Assembly: GCA_043744375.1 (NCBI GenBank)
Contig: JAYTUU010000101.1
Coordinates: 1-21,274 of the forward strand
Source of the DNA: CAIYPH01 sp043744375
GTDB lineage: Bacteria > Pseudomonadota > Alphaproteobacteria > Acetobacterales > Acetobacteraceae
Direction: 5' to 3'
DNA length: 21,274 bases
The notes beneath the pieces were generated by a model that was not told the DNA's origin, did not search any database, and saw only the letters and a program-made list of their open reading frames with translations. Position numbers and translations under genes: made by a program. Each line of letters begins with the position of its first letter. Positions within the stretch are counted from its first letter, which is position 1. Of this stretch, positions 7,556 through 14,820 are shown in pieces.

Positions 7556-8367
7556 TCGCCGCACTGCGTCGCATCTGGGGCCTGATGTATCGCCATCTCG
7601 CACTCTACCGGCGCTCCTGGCCGCGCCTGCTGGAACTGGCGTATTGGCCCACTTTGCAGATGTGCATTTGGGGCTTCACCGCGAGTTTCTTCGCCGGCCG
7701 CGCGGGCAGTGCTGCGGCGGTCACGTTGGGGATGCTGCTGGGCGCCGTGCTGCTGTGGGAGGTCGCGCTGCGCAGCCAGATGGGCGTGGCGATTTCCTTC
7801 CTCGAGGAGATCTGGTCGCGCAACCTCGGCCACGTCTTCGTCAGCCCCTTGCGGCCGTGGGAGTTGGTGGCGGCGTTGATCGCGATGTCCATCATCCGCA
7901 TGGCCGCCGGGGTTTTGCCGGCCGTTCTCCTCGCCTGGGTGCTCTACGCGTTCAACCTGTTCGCACTCGGCCCGGTGCTGATCCTGTTCGCGATCAACCT
8001 GATGGTCATGGGGTGGTGGGTCTCGCTCGGCGTGGTCAGCCTGATCCTGCGCCATGGCGCCGGGGCGGAGGCTCTGGCATGGTCCGTGCTGTTCGGACTG
8101 ACGCCGTTCGCCGCGGTGTTCTATCCGGTGTCGGTATTGCCGGACTTGCTGCGCCCGATCGCCTGGGCGCTGCCGGCGTCGCATGTGTTCGAGGGGATGC
8201 GCGCGGTTCTGGCGGAGGCAGGTCTGGCGGAGGCGGCGATGCCGTGGGGCGATCTGGCGGCGGCGAGCGGGTTGAACCTGGTCTGGCTGGCGGCGGCGGT
8301 GGCGCTGTTCGCGCGCCAGTTTCGTGCGGCACGGGTGCGTGGCGCGTTGATGAGCATTGGAGAATAG
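7552..8367 (+). CDS. ABC-2 type transporter permease
   Basis: This 271-residue inner-membrane protein has about six hydrophobic segments, including FTASFFAG, GVLPAVLLAWVLYAFNLFALGPVLILFAI, and a C-terminal GLNLVWLAAAVALFA. The conserved region SVLFGLTPFAAVFYPVSVLPDLLRPIAWALPASHVFEGMR is typical of the ABC-2 membrane domain (YadH/NodJ-like). With the ATPase it should form a homodimeric exporter core for a lipid, polysaccharide or drug; the sequence does not say which. Start and stop couple it on both sides: ATGA with the ATPase, and a histidine phosphatase gene beginning 1 base after its stop. Confidence 0.87.
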   Translation: MIAALRRIWGLMYRHLALYRRSWPRLLELAYWPTLQMCIWGFTASFFAGRAGSAAAVTLGMLLGAVLLWEVALRSQMGVAISFLEEIWSRNLGHVFVSPLRPWELVAALIAMSIIRMAAGVLPAVLLAWVLYAFNLFALGPVLILFAINLMVMGWWVSLGVVSLILRHGAGAEALAWSVLFGLTPFAAVFYPVSVLPDLLRPIAWALPASHVFEGMRAVLAEAGLAEAAMPWGDLAAASGLNLVWLAAAVALFARQFRAARVRGALMSIGE

Positions 8368-8368
8368 C

Positions 8369-8989
8369 ATGTCCGAGACACGTTTCTGGCTGATCCGTCA
8401 TGCGCTGGTGGAGGAGAACGCACGGGCGATGCTGTATGGCACGATGGATGTCGAATTGTGCCCGCACAGCCTGGATACGGAGAAGCCGACCTATGCGGCC
8501 CTCGCCCGGCGCCTGCCGCAACCGGCCTCCTGGGTGGTGACGCCCCTGTCCCGTACCCGGCGCACGGCCGAGGCGATCTTCGCCGCCGGCTACCCGCGCG
8601 CGGACTGGCGCGTCGAGCCCGACATGATCGAGCAGGACATGGGCGCGTGGCAGGGCCTGCCGCACGCCGATCTGCCGGCCAAGCTGGCGGTGCCCGCGCA
8701 TCCGTTCTGGCCGATGAGCGGACAGGAGCGCCCGCCGCAGGGCGAGAGCATCGCCGAGGTCGTTATGCGCGTCGGCCGCGCCTTGGAGCGGCTGGCCGAT
8801 GCCCATGCCGGTGAGGACGTCGTGATCGTCAGCCATGGCGGTGCGATCCGCGCGGCGGTGGCTCATGCGATGGGCATCGGCGCCGATAACGCGCTACATC
8901 TGTCGACCCTGAACCTTGCGCTGACCCGCCTGGTCCGCCATCCCGAAGGCTGGCAGGTGGTGTGCGTGAACGAGATCGCGGGGGCTTGA
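8369..8989 (+). CDS. Histidine phosphatase family protein
   Basis: This 206-residue protein belongs to the phosphoglycerate mutase-like histidine phosphatases. The catalytic histidine is in IRHALVEEN (His11; the usual RHG reads RHA). The arginine follows at SRTRRT (62-67), the acid at QGESIAEV (Glu126) and the second histidine at VSHGGAIR (His156). Closest relatives include CobC and GpmB-like enzymes, but no cobalamin gene is nearby, so the substrate is open. The ATG at 8369 is preceded by GGAG (8359-8362). It is 1 base after the permease stop, so it belongs to the exporter operon. Confidence 0.85.
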   Translation: MSETRFWLIRHALVEENARAMLYGTMDVELCPHSLDTEKPTYAALARRLPQPASWVVTPLSRTRRTAEAIFAAGYPRADWRVEPDMIEQDMGAWQGLPHADLPAKLAVPAHPFWPMSGQERPPQGESIAEVVMRVGRALERLADAHAGEDVVIVSHGGAIRAAVAHAMGIGADNALHLSTLNLALTRLVRHPEGWQVVCVNEIAGA

Positions 8990-9134
8990 AGCGGTGGCCG
9001 CCGGATGAACCCTTCGTTAGCAGACCACTGCAAGCTTGCTTGACAACATATTGATGCCGCAGTGTCCGGGTATAGGGAGCGGCGGCGCGATTCGTTTGCG
9101 CCGGCATTGCAACATTTGGTACCGGAGACACTCC

Positions 9135-9806
9135 ATGATCCGTCTATTGTTTGCCGCCGTCGTCGCCTTGATGGTCAGCCACGGCGCGGCGCGGGCGCAG
9201 ACCGAGCCGCAGACGCTGGTCGATCGCTCGGCGCTAGTCTTGCAGGAAATGCTGGGCGAGCAGAACGGCGCCGAGGCGCGGGCGCTGCTGAAGAACGCCA
9301 AGGGCGCGATGGTCTGCCCGCGCGTCTTCAAGGCCGGCTTCTTCGTCGGCGGCCAGGGCGGCTCTTGCGTGCTGGTCGGCCGCAATGCGAGCGGCCAGTG
9401 GTCCGGGCCCGCGTTCTACACGATGGGCTCCGGCAGCTTCGGCCTGCAGATCGGCGTGCAGGACGCGCAGATGATCTTCATCGTGCTGACCGACAAGGGC
9501 TTGCAGGCGCTGCTCGACAGCCAGTTCAAGTTCGGCGCCGACGCCTCGGTCGCCGTCGCCAATATCGGCGCGGGGGTGAGCGGCTCCACGACCGCGGCGC
9601 TGCGGGCGGATATCGTCTCGTTCGCCACCGCGCGTGGCCTGTTCGCCGGGATTTCGCTGGAGGGCAGCCTTCTGTCGACGCGCAGCGACTGGAATCACGC
9701 CTATTACGGCAAGACGATCGGCGCCCAGCAGATCGTCATCGGCATGGAGGGGCAGAACCCCGGTGCCGCGCCGTTGCAGGAAATGTTGATCCGCTACGCC
9801 CAATAG
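9135..9806 (+). CDS. Secreted lipid-binding SYLF (Ysc84) domain protein
   Basis: This 223-residue protein starts with a signal peptide (MIRLLFAAVVALMVSHGAARA, cut before Gln22), so it should be periplasmic or outer-membrane associated. The rest is a SYLF/Ysc84 domain: ALLKNAKGAMVCPRVFKAGF, a Gly-rich GGQGGSCVLVGR, FYTMGSGSFGLQIGVQ, DKGLQALL and SFATARGLFAGISLEGS. SYLF domains bind phosphoinositides in eukaryotes; the bacterial role is poorly known. I used the ATG at 9135, behind GGAG (9124-9127), since it gives a proper signal peptide; the longer frame from 9036 does not. An exact TTGACA at 9040-9045 is a possible -35 box, but I see no good -10 at proper spacing. Confidence 0.86.
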   Translation: MIRLLFAAVVALMVSHGAARAQTEPQTLVDRSALVLQEMLGEQNGAEARALLKNAKGAMVCPRVFKAGFFVGGQGGSCVLVGRNASGQWSGPAFYTMGSGSFGLQIGVQDAQMIFIVLTDKGLQALLDSQFKFGADASVAVANIGAGVSGSTTAALRADIVSFATARGLFAGISLEGSLLSTRSDWNHAYYGKTIGAQQIVIGMEGQNPGAAPLQEMLIRYAQ

Positions 9807-9848
9807 AGCATGGCGCGGCGCCCGCGGGAGCGTTACTATCCGCCGCAT

Positions 9849-10328
9849 ATGACCGCGCCGCCGCCGTTCTGGAAGACCAAGACACTCGCCGAGATGACCG
9901 GCGACGAGTGGGAGTCGTTGTGCGACGGCTGCGGCCGTTGCTGCCTGCACAAGCTGCGCTACGAAGACAGCGGCGCGCTCGGCTACACCAATGTCGCCTG
10001 CCGGCTGCTCGATCTGGAGACCGCGCGCTGCGGCGACTACACCAACCGCCACCGCAAGGTGCCGGATTGCGTGCATCTGACGCCGGCCGATCTTGTCGAG
10101 ATCGACTGGCTGCCGCCGAGTTGCGGCTATCGCCGGGTGGCCGAGGGCAAGGATCTCGCCTGGTGGCATCCGCTGGTCTCCGGCGACCCCGCAAGCGTGC
10201 ACGACGCCGGGATTTCGGTGCGCGGCCGGGTGATCAGCGAGCGCAAGGCGGGTCCCCTCGAACACCATCTTGTCGATTGGCCCGGCGCGATCCCCCGGGT
10301 CCGCCGGCCGCAAAAGGAAATAAAGTGA
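9849..10328 (+). CDS. YcgN-family cysteine cluster protein
   Basis: This 159-residue protein matches the YcgN/UPF0260 family. Its start region reads FWKTKTLAEMTGDEWESLCDGCGRCC, the family hallmark CxxCxxCC. Further cysteines (ACRLLDLETARCGDY, PDCVHL) complete a likely metal- or iron-sulfur-binding cluster. The biochemical function of the family is not established. The ATG at 9849 gives the family's normal N-terminus; the ORF could extend to 9810 but those 13 residues look unrelated. It lies 42 bases after the SYLF gene, and its TGA overlaps the ATG of the following aldolase gene (TGATG). Confidence 0.9.
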   Translation: MTAPPPFWKTKTLAEMTGDEWESLCDGCGRCCLHKLRYEDSGALGYTNVACRLLDLETARCGDYTNRHRKVPDCVHLTPADLVEIDWLPPSCGYRRVAEGKDLAWWHPLVSGDPASVHDAGISVRGRVISERKAGPLEHHLVDWPGAIPRVRRPQKEIK

Positions 10329-11248
10329 TGATGAAAAATGCCCTGTTCGGCGGCGTGAATGCCGCCGTGCTGACCGCGATGAACGCGGATCTGTCGATCG
10401 ACCTGGACCGCATGGCCGCGCATTCCAAGTGGCTGCTGGCCAACGGATGCAACGGTCTCGGCGTGCTCGGCACCACCGGGGAGGCCAATTCGCTCGGCAT
10501 TTCCGAACGCATCGCGGTGATGGAGGGCCTGATCGCGCGCGGCATTCCCGCCCGCACCATGCTGCCGGGAACCGGCACGACGGCGATCACCGACACCGTG
10601 CTGCTGACCCGCCGCGCCGAGGAACTCGGCTGCCGCGGCGCGTTGCTGCTGCCGCCGTTCTTCTACAAGAACCCCTCCGATGATGGGCTGTTCGCCTATT
10701 TCTCCGAGGTGATCCAGCGCGTCGGCGGCGACATCAAGCTGTACCTGTATCATTTCCCGGCCCAGTCGGCGGTGCCCTTCGGCATCGACCTGATCGGCCG
10801 GCTGCTCAAGGCCTATCCGGGCAAGGTCAAGGGGATCAAGGATTCCTCTGGCGATTTCCTGAATACCAGGAGCTACGCCGACCACTACGCCAAGGACGGC
10901 TTCGAGGTGTTCTGCGGCGATGACGGCGCGCTGCACGGCCTGCTGAACGCCGGCGGCGCCGGCTGCATCACCGCGGCGGCCAATGTCGGCTGCGCCACCA
11001 GCGCGGTGGTCTATGCCAACTGGGACAACGCAACAGGCGCGGCCGCACAGGTCACCTTGTCGGCGATCCGCAAGGCGGTCACCTCGGCGCCGCTGATCCC
11101 CGGCCTGAAGGCGCTGGTCGCACGCAACACGGGCAATGCGGCCTGGAACTACATCCGCCCGCCGCACATGACGCTCGATGCCGCCGGCCAGGCCAAGCTG
11201 TTCGCCGCCTTCAATGCCTGTGGCGTCACCCTGGCGGCGGCCGCCTGA
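10328..11248 (+). CDS. DapA-superfamily pyruvate-dependent aldolase/lyase
   Basis: This 306-residue TIM barrel belongs to the dihydrodipicolinate synthase / N-acetylneuraminate lyase superfamily. It has GTTGEANSL (48-56), the catalytic tyrosine in YLYHFP (Tyr141) and the Schiff-base lysine in GIKDSSGD (Lys171). True DHDPS has YNVPSRT, whose arginine binds aspartate semialdehyde. Here the segment is YHFPAQSAVP, with no arginine. I therefore expect a different carbonyl substrate, such as a 2-keto-3-deoxy sugar acid, and not lysine synthesis. AAGGAA at 10313-10318 supports the ATGATG start at 10328/10331. It overlaps the ycgN-like stop by one base and is 8 bases before the next gene. Confidence 0.85.
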   Translation: MMKNALFGGVNAAVLTAMNADLSIDLDRMAAHSKWLLANGCNGLGVLGTTGEANSLGISERIAVMEGLIARGIPARTMLPGTGTTAITDTVLLTRRAEELGCRGALLLPPFFYKNPSDDGLFAYFSEVIQRVGGDIKLYLYHFPAQSAVPFGIDLIGRLLKAYPGKVKGIKDSSGDFLNTRSYADHYAKDGFEVFCGDDGALHGLLNAGGAGCITAAANVGCATSAVVYANWDNATGAAAQVTLSAIRKAVTSAPLIPGLKALVARNTGNAAWNYIRPPHMTLDAAGQAKLFAAFNACGVTLAAAA

Positions 11249-11256
11249 ACGGGCCA

Positions 11257-12033
11257 TTGAACCTCTGGGATCGCCTGCGGACCGGCTTCGGCGGCACCGC
11301 TCCCGTCAGCACGGCCCCGGTGAAACCGGCGCCGAAGGGCGCAGCCGAGCCTGAACTCCTGCATCTGCCCGATGGCCCCGTGCGGATCGAATGGCGGCGC
11401 AGCGCGCGGGCACGACGTGTGAGTTTGCGCATCGATCCGCGCGACGGAACGGTGATCGTAACGTTGCCGCCACGCACGTCCCGCAAGGCCGGCATGGCGC
11501 TGCTGATGGAGCACGCCGCCTGGGTCAGCGCCCGGCTGGCGGCCTTGCCCGGCCAGATCGCATTCGCCGATGGCGCCGAAATCCCCGTGCACGGGATTGC
11601 CCATCGCATCCGCCATGTCGGCGGCCGTGGCAGCGTCTGGGTCGAAGGCCACCAGCTCCATGTCGGCGGCGACCCCGCGTTCCTGGCCCGCCGCGTGACC
11701 GATCACCTGCGCGCCGAAGCCCGCCGCGCGCTATCGGATCTCGCCACGCGCAAGGCCGACCTCGCCGGCGTGCGGCCAAGACTGGTCGCGGTGAAGGATA
11801 CCAAGAGCCGCTGGGGCAGTTGCGCCGCCAACCGCACGCTGTCCTTCAGCTGGCGCCTCGTGATGGCGCCGGAATTCGTCCAGGACTACGTCGCCGCCCA
11901 CGAGGTCGCCCATCTCCGCCACATGAACCACGGCCCGCAATTCTGGGCGCTCGTCGGCGAGTTGACGCCCCATACCGAGGCCGGAATGGCCTGGCTGCGC
12001 AGCGACGGGCCGCGCCTGTTGAGGATCGGCTGA
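11257..12033 (+). CDS. YgjP/SprT-type zinc metallopeptidase (DUF45 family)
   Basis: This 258-residue protein carries the YgjP-family block: KSRWGSCAANRTLSFSWRLVMAP, then the zinc motif HEVAH (215-219) and a third ligand in MNHGPQFW (His225). This is a gluzincin-like HExxH site with Glu216 as base. The N-terminal half has the usual RRSARARRVSLRID strand region. The physiological substrate is unknown. The frame begins with TTG at 11257, 8 bases after the aldolase stop; a GTG at 11320 is an alternative, and neither has a clear ribosome-binding site. Its TGA overlaps the ATG of the alarmone hydrolase-like gene. Confidence 0.85.
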   Translation: MNLWDRLRTGFGGTAPVSTAPVKPAPKGAAEPELLHLPDGPVRIEWRRSARARRVSLRIDPRDGTVIVTLPPRTSRKAGMALLMEHAAWVSARLAALPGQIAFADGAEIPVHGIAHRIRHVGGRGSVWVEGHQLHVGGDPAFLARRVTDHLRAEARRALSDLATRKADLAGVRPRLVAVKDTKSRWGSCAANRTLSFSWRLVMAPEFVQDYVAAHEVAHLRHMNHGPQFWALVGELTPHTEAGMAWLRSDGPRLLRIG

Positions 12034-12581
12034 TGAAACGATGGGTGCAGGTGCTCGAAGCAGCGGACACGGCGGCGCGCTGGCACGCAACCCAGCGGCG
12101 CAAGGGCGCGGCGCAGGAGCCCTATATCAACCATCTGCTGGAAGTCGCCCGCCTGGTGACCGAGGCGACCGAGGCGGCGGACCCGCATCTCGTCATCGCC
12201 GCCCTCCTCCATGACGCCATCGAGGATTGCGACATCCCGGAGGCCGAAATCGCCGCCCGCTTCGGCGCCGACGTGGCCGGCCTCGTCGCCGCCGTCAGCG
12301 ACGACAAAACCCTGCGCAAGGAGGTACGCAAGCAATTGCAGATCGACCACGCACCGGGCGCGCCGCAGCGCGTGAAAATTCTGAAACTCGCTGACAAGAC
12401 CAGCAATCTCCGGGCAATGTGCGACAGCCCGCCAGCCAACTGGCCAATCGCCCGCAAGCTCGACTACATCGCCTGGGCCCGCGCCGTGGTGGAAGGGCTG
12501 CGCGGCGCGAATGCCTGGCTGGAGGCGGAGTTCGACGCGACGGCAGCGCGCGCCGAGGCGGCCGTGCTGGCTACTCCCTGA
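12033..12581 (+). CDS. MESH1-like small alarmone hydrolase (HD domain)
   Basis: This 182-residue protein is a stand-alone HD hydrolase of the RelA/SpoT superfamily. The metal and catalytic residues follow the MESH1 plan closely: PYINH (His34), ALLHDAIED (His60, Asp61, Glu64, Asp65) and KLADKTSNLR (Asp121). The DDKTLRKEVRKQLQ segment is also typical. MESH1-type enzymes remove pyrophosphate from (p)ppGpp and, in animals, dephosphorylate NADPH. No synthetase domain is attached, so only degradation is expected. The ATG overlaps the upstream stop (TGATG). Its 3' end overlaps the convergent metallo-beta-lactamase gene by 11 bases. Confidence 0.87.
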   Translation: MKRWVQVLEAADTAARWHATQRRKGAAQEPYINHLLEVARLVTEATEAADPHLVIAALLHDAIEDCDIPEAEIAARFGADVAGLVAAVSDDKTLRKEVRKQLQIDHAPGAPQRVKILKLADKTSNLRAMCDSPPANWPIARKLDYIAWARAVVEGLRGANAWLEAEFDATAARAEAAVLATP

Positions 12582-13389
12582 CCCAGTTCAGGTAGCGATC
12601 AACGGACCGCGCGACATTCGCCTTGGCATCGCTGGGCATGCTGCGGTCCCACCAGGCGCCATAGATGCGGTCGTATTGGTAGGGCGCCATCGCCGCCGCC
12701 ATCGCGCGGATCGTGCGGGCCGGCAGCGGGATCAGGTTCGGATAGCTGCGCATGAAGCTGACGTGGCGGCGGTCCGGGAGCACCTGGAAAATGTCACCGC
12801 TCAGCAGCGCGCCCCGCCCTTCGGCGCCGGCGGCCCAATGCGCCATGGTCGCGCCATCGAAATGACCGGGGACATTGATCAGCGTCAGGCCGTCCGCGAG
12901 CCGATGGGTCGCGCCCGACCAGTACCGGATCGCCGGGTCCGGCCGCATGACATGACAACGATCGGCCTCGTGCAGCCAGATTTCGGCGCCGAATGCCTGC
13001 GCCCAATCCACCATGGCGCTGTAGAAATGCGGATGCGATATGGCGATCGTGCTGATCCCGCCAAGGGACTTCACCAGCGTGACGGTTGCGTCGTCGAGCA
13101 GGCTGATGCAGTCCCACAGGATATTCCCCCCGGGCTGACGCAGCAGCAAAGCGCGCTGGGCGATGGCGAAACCGGGCACGGTCCCAATCCCCAGCAAGTT
13201 CGGCTCATGTTCGCGCCACGCGTTGAAATGGGTCTCGCGCATCGCCGCATGGGTGGTCCAGCGCTGCCCGCCATGGGCGACGTATTGGCGCTCGTCCTGG
13301 CAGATCGGGCAGCCCGGCGGCGGCGCCTCCGCGGGCGGAAACTGGGTGCCGCACGTTGCACAGATGAACGCGGCCATGGTGTCGCACAT
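12571..13389 (-). CDS. Zinc-ribbon plus metallo-beta-lactamase-fold protein with altered HxHxDH motif
   Basis: This 272-residue protein joins an N-terminal rubredoxin-like zinc ribbon (CATC at 10-13, CPIC at 27-30) to a metallo-beta-lactamase-like domain. The usual HxHxDH metal motif reads SHPHFYS (His119, His121, then Tyr-Ser), so the second metal site is altered. Later ligands appear as PGHFDGAT (His176) and SGDIFQ (Asp199). Whether it hydrolyses anything is unclear; a one-metal enzyme or a binding protein are both possible. GGAGGA lies 7 bases before the ATG at 13389, which settles the start over the longer frame to 13473. It is convergent with the alarmone hydrolase gene. Confidence 0.8.
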   Translation of the reverse strand: MCDTMAAFICATCGTQFPPAEAPPPGCPICQDERQYVAHGGQRWTTHAAMRETHFNAWREHEPNLLGIGTVPGFAIAQRALLLRQPGGNILWDCISLLDDATVTLVKSLGGISTIAISHPHFYSAMVDWAQAFGAEIWLHEADRCHVMRPDPAIRYWSGATHRLADGLTLINVPGHFDGATMAHWAAGAEGRGALLSGDIFQVLPDRRHVSFMRSYPNLIPLPARTIRAMAAAMAPYQYDRIYGAWWDRSMPSDAKANVARSVDRYLNWVRE

Positions 13390-13477
13390 GCGATGATCCT
13401 CCGATGGAGCCTGCCCCGCTATTGGGGCGCAGATCGCGACAGGCGGCAAGTCTTGCGACGCGAAGTTACGCAATCAA

Positions 13478-13514
13478 GGCTCCGCCGGCCAAGGGCCGAG
13501 GGCCCTTGGAACCC
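13478..13514 (+). repeat. GC-rich hairpin repeat, copy 2 (facing copy 3)
   Basis: A 9-bp stem CCAAGGGCC / GGCCCTTGG (13489-13497 and 13501-13509) with a 3-base loop is followed by AACCC. It is preceded by GGCTCCGCCGG, slightly different from the other copies. It is inverted relative to copies 1 and 3. No plus-strand gene ends just before it, so it is not simply the terminator of a neighbour. Confidence 0.8.
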
Positions 13515-13626
13515 ATGACTACGCGCTTGTGATCCGCCGGGTTCGCTGGCGAAGCCCAATGCCTGCGGTGCAAGCAAGACCTGAGATACTTACCCGATGG
13601 CGGCTCATCCAGCCGCGAGAAGTAAC

Positions 13627-13663
13627 GGGTTCAAAGGGCCCCCGGCCCTTTGCCGCCGGAGGC
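13627..13663 (-). terminator. GC-rich hairpin repeat, copy 3, likely terminator of the murQ operon
   Basis: A 9-bp stem CAAAGGGCC / GGCCCTTTG (13632-13640 and 13644-13652) with a 3-base loop lies on the minus strand, just behind the stop of the class V aminotransferase gene (13667). It is framed by GCCTCCGGCGG and GAACCC as in copy 1. There is no long T run. The two compensating bases in the stem relative to copy 1 (C:G to A:T type changes on both arms) suggest the RNA structure is kept. Confidence 0.65.
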
Positions 13664-13666
13664 TTG

Positions 13667-14794
13667 CTAGACCACCTTGCCCACGATCTCCGCCAGCCGC
13701 TCATAATCCCTGATATCGTTATAAGCCTGCGCCGACAGCCGCAGCCACATCGCGCCATCCAGCGTGCTGACCGGCGTATCGGTCCCGAGTGCCAGCAGGC
13801 GATCGCGCATGGTGGCGTCGGCGGCGCCAGGCAGGCGGACCAGGCCCATGGCGCCGCTGACCGCGTTTCCCCCGCCGGTTTCGGTCCCCAGCCGCGCCGC
13901 GAGCAGGCGGGCGGCCTCGAAGGCGAGCGTGGCGTTACGGGAGCGGAGCGCCGGGCCGCCGAGCCGGGCGTGGAAATCGAGCGCCGCGGTCACCGAGAGG
14001 AAGGCGCTGGGGTCAAACGTCCCGGTCCAGTCGAACTCGGCGAGAAAGCCTTTCCCGTAGCCGTGCGAGATGGTGACGGGGTGGAGGTCGTGCTGGCGAT
14101 CGGCGCGCGCCCACAGGAAAGCGCAGCCTTTGGCGGCGTTCAACCATTTGTGGCAATTCCCCGTGTACCAATCGGCGTTCAGCGCCGTAAGATCGATATC
14201 GACATGCCCCGGCCCATGGGCGCCATCCACGAGCACCGGCACCCCATGCGCGTGGCAGGCGGCGACGATGTCGGCGAGGGGGAGTACGAGCGCGCTCGCG
14301 GAGGTGATGTGGTCGATCACGGCGATGCGCGTGCGCGGCGTCAGCGCGGCGGCGACGCTGGCGGTGATCGCGTCGGGCACCGGGCGCGGGAAGGGCAGAC
14401 TGGCCTCGACCATGCGCGCGCCTGTGCGCTCACAGACGAACTGCACGGTATTGCGCACTGCGCCGTAGACATGGCTGAGCACGACGATCTCGTCGCCGGG
14501 CGCGAGGTGGAGGCTGCGCAGCACGGCGTTGCACCCTGTGGTCGCGTTCTCGACGAAAGCGAGGTCGTCAGCGCGGGCGCCAAGGAAGCCGGCGAGGCTG
14601 GCCGCCGCCGCGCGCAGGGCATCGGGCAGAATGGCGCGGAAGAAGCGGCTCGGTTGCGCTTCCATCCGGGCCCGCCAGGCGTCCTGGGCCGCGCGGACGA
14701 CCCGCGGTGTGGCGCCGTAGCTGCCGTGATTGAGGGTGAGGAAATCGGGATCGAGATCCCACTCGCCGCGTATCGCGTGGCCCAGTTCGATCAT
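13667..14794 (-). CDS. PLP-dependent class V aminotransferase, isopenicillin-N-epimerase-like
   Basis: This 375-residue protein is a fold-type I PLP enzyme of the class V aminotransferase group. It has LNHGSYGATP (21-30), the PLP-contact ENATTGCNAVLRSL, VLVDGAHGPGHVDID (Asp190, His193) and the PLP lysine in NCHKWLNAAKG (Lys216). The pattern is that of CefD/isopenicillin N epimerase-like and related cysteine-desulfurase-type proteins; most such bacterial proteins have no proven substrate. AGGAG lies 8 bases before the ATG at 14794, chosen over the longer frame to 14848. It is 26 bases behind nagA and the last gene of the murQ-nagA operon, so a role with an amino acid or amino sugar from murein recycling is possible. 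Confidence 0.83.
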   Translation of the reverse strand: MIELGHAIRGEWDLDPDFLTLNHGSYGATPRVVRAAQDAWRARMEAQPSRFFRAILPDALRAAAASLAGFLGARADDLAFVENATTGCNAVLRSLHLAPGDEIVVLSHVYGAVRNTVQFVCERTGARMVEASLPFPRPVPDAITASVAAALTPRTRIAVIDHITSASALVLPLADIVAACHAHGVPVLVDGAHGPGHVDIDLTALNADWYTGNCHKWLNAAKGCAFLWARADRQHDLHPVTISHGYGKGFLAEFDWTGTFDPSAFLSVTAALDFHARLGGPALRSRNATLAFEAARLLAARLGTETGGGNAVSGAMGLVRLPGAADATMRDRLLALGTDTPVSTLDGAMWLRLSAQAYNDIRDYERLAEIVGKVV

Positions 14795-14820
14795 GCGCGT
14801 GGCTCCTGCATCCAGTGGTT

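Noticed and set aside
9062..10327. Apparent 422-codon N-terminal fusion to the DapA-like protein
   Set aside because: The upstream part is out of frame with the SYLF and YcgN genes and is Arg/Ala-rich shadow; AAGGAA at 10313 and ATGATG at 10328 mark the real start.
13478..13663. Insertion sequence with terminal inverted repeats
   Set aside because: Only 112 bases lie between the two copies, with no coding capacity, and each copy is itself a hairpin found elsewhere alone.
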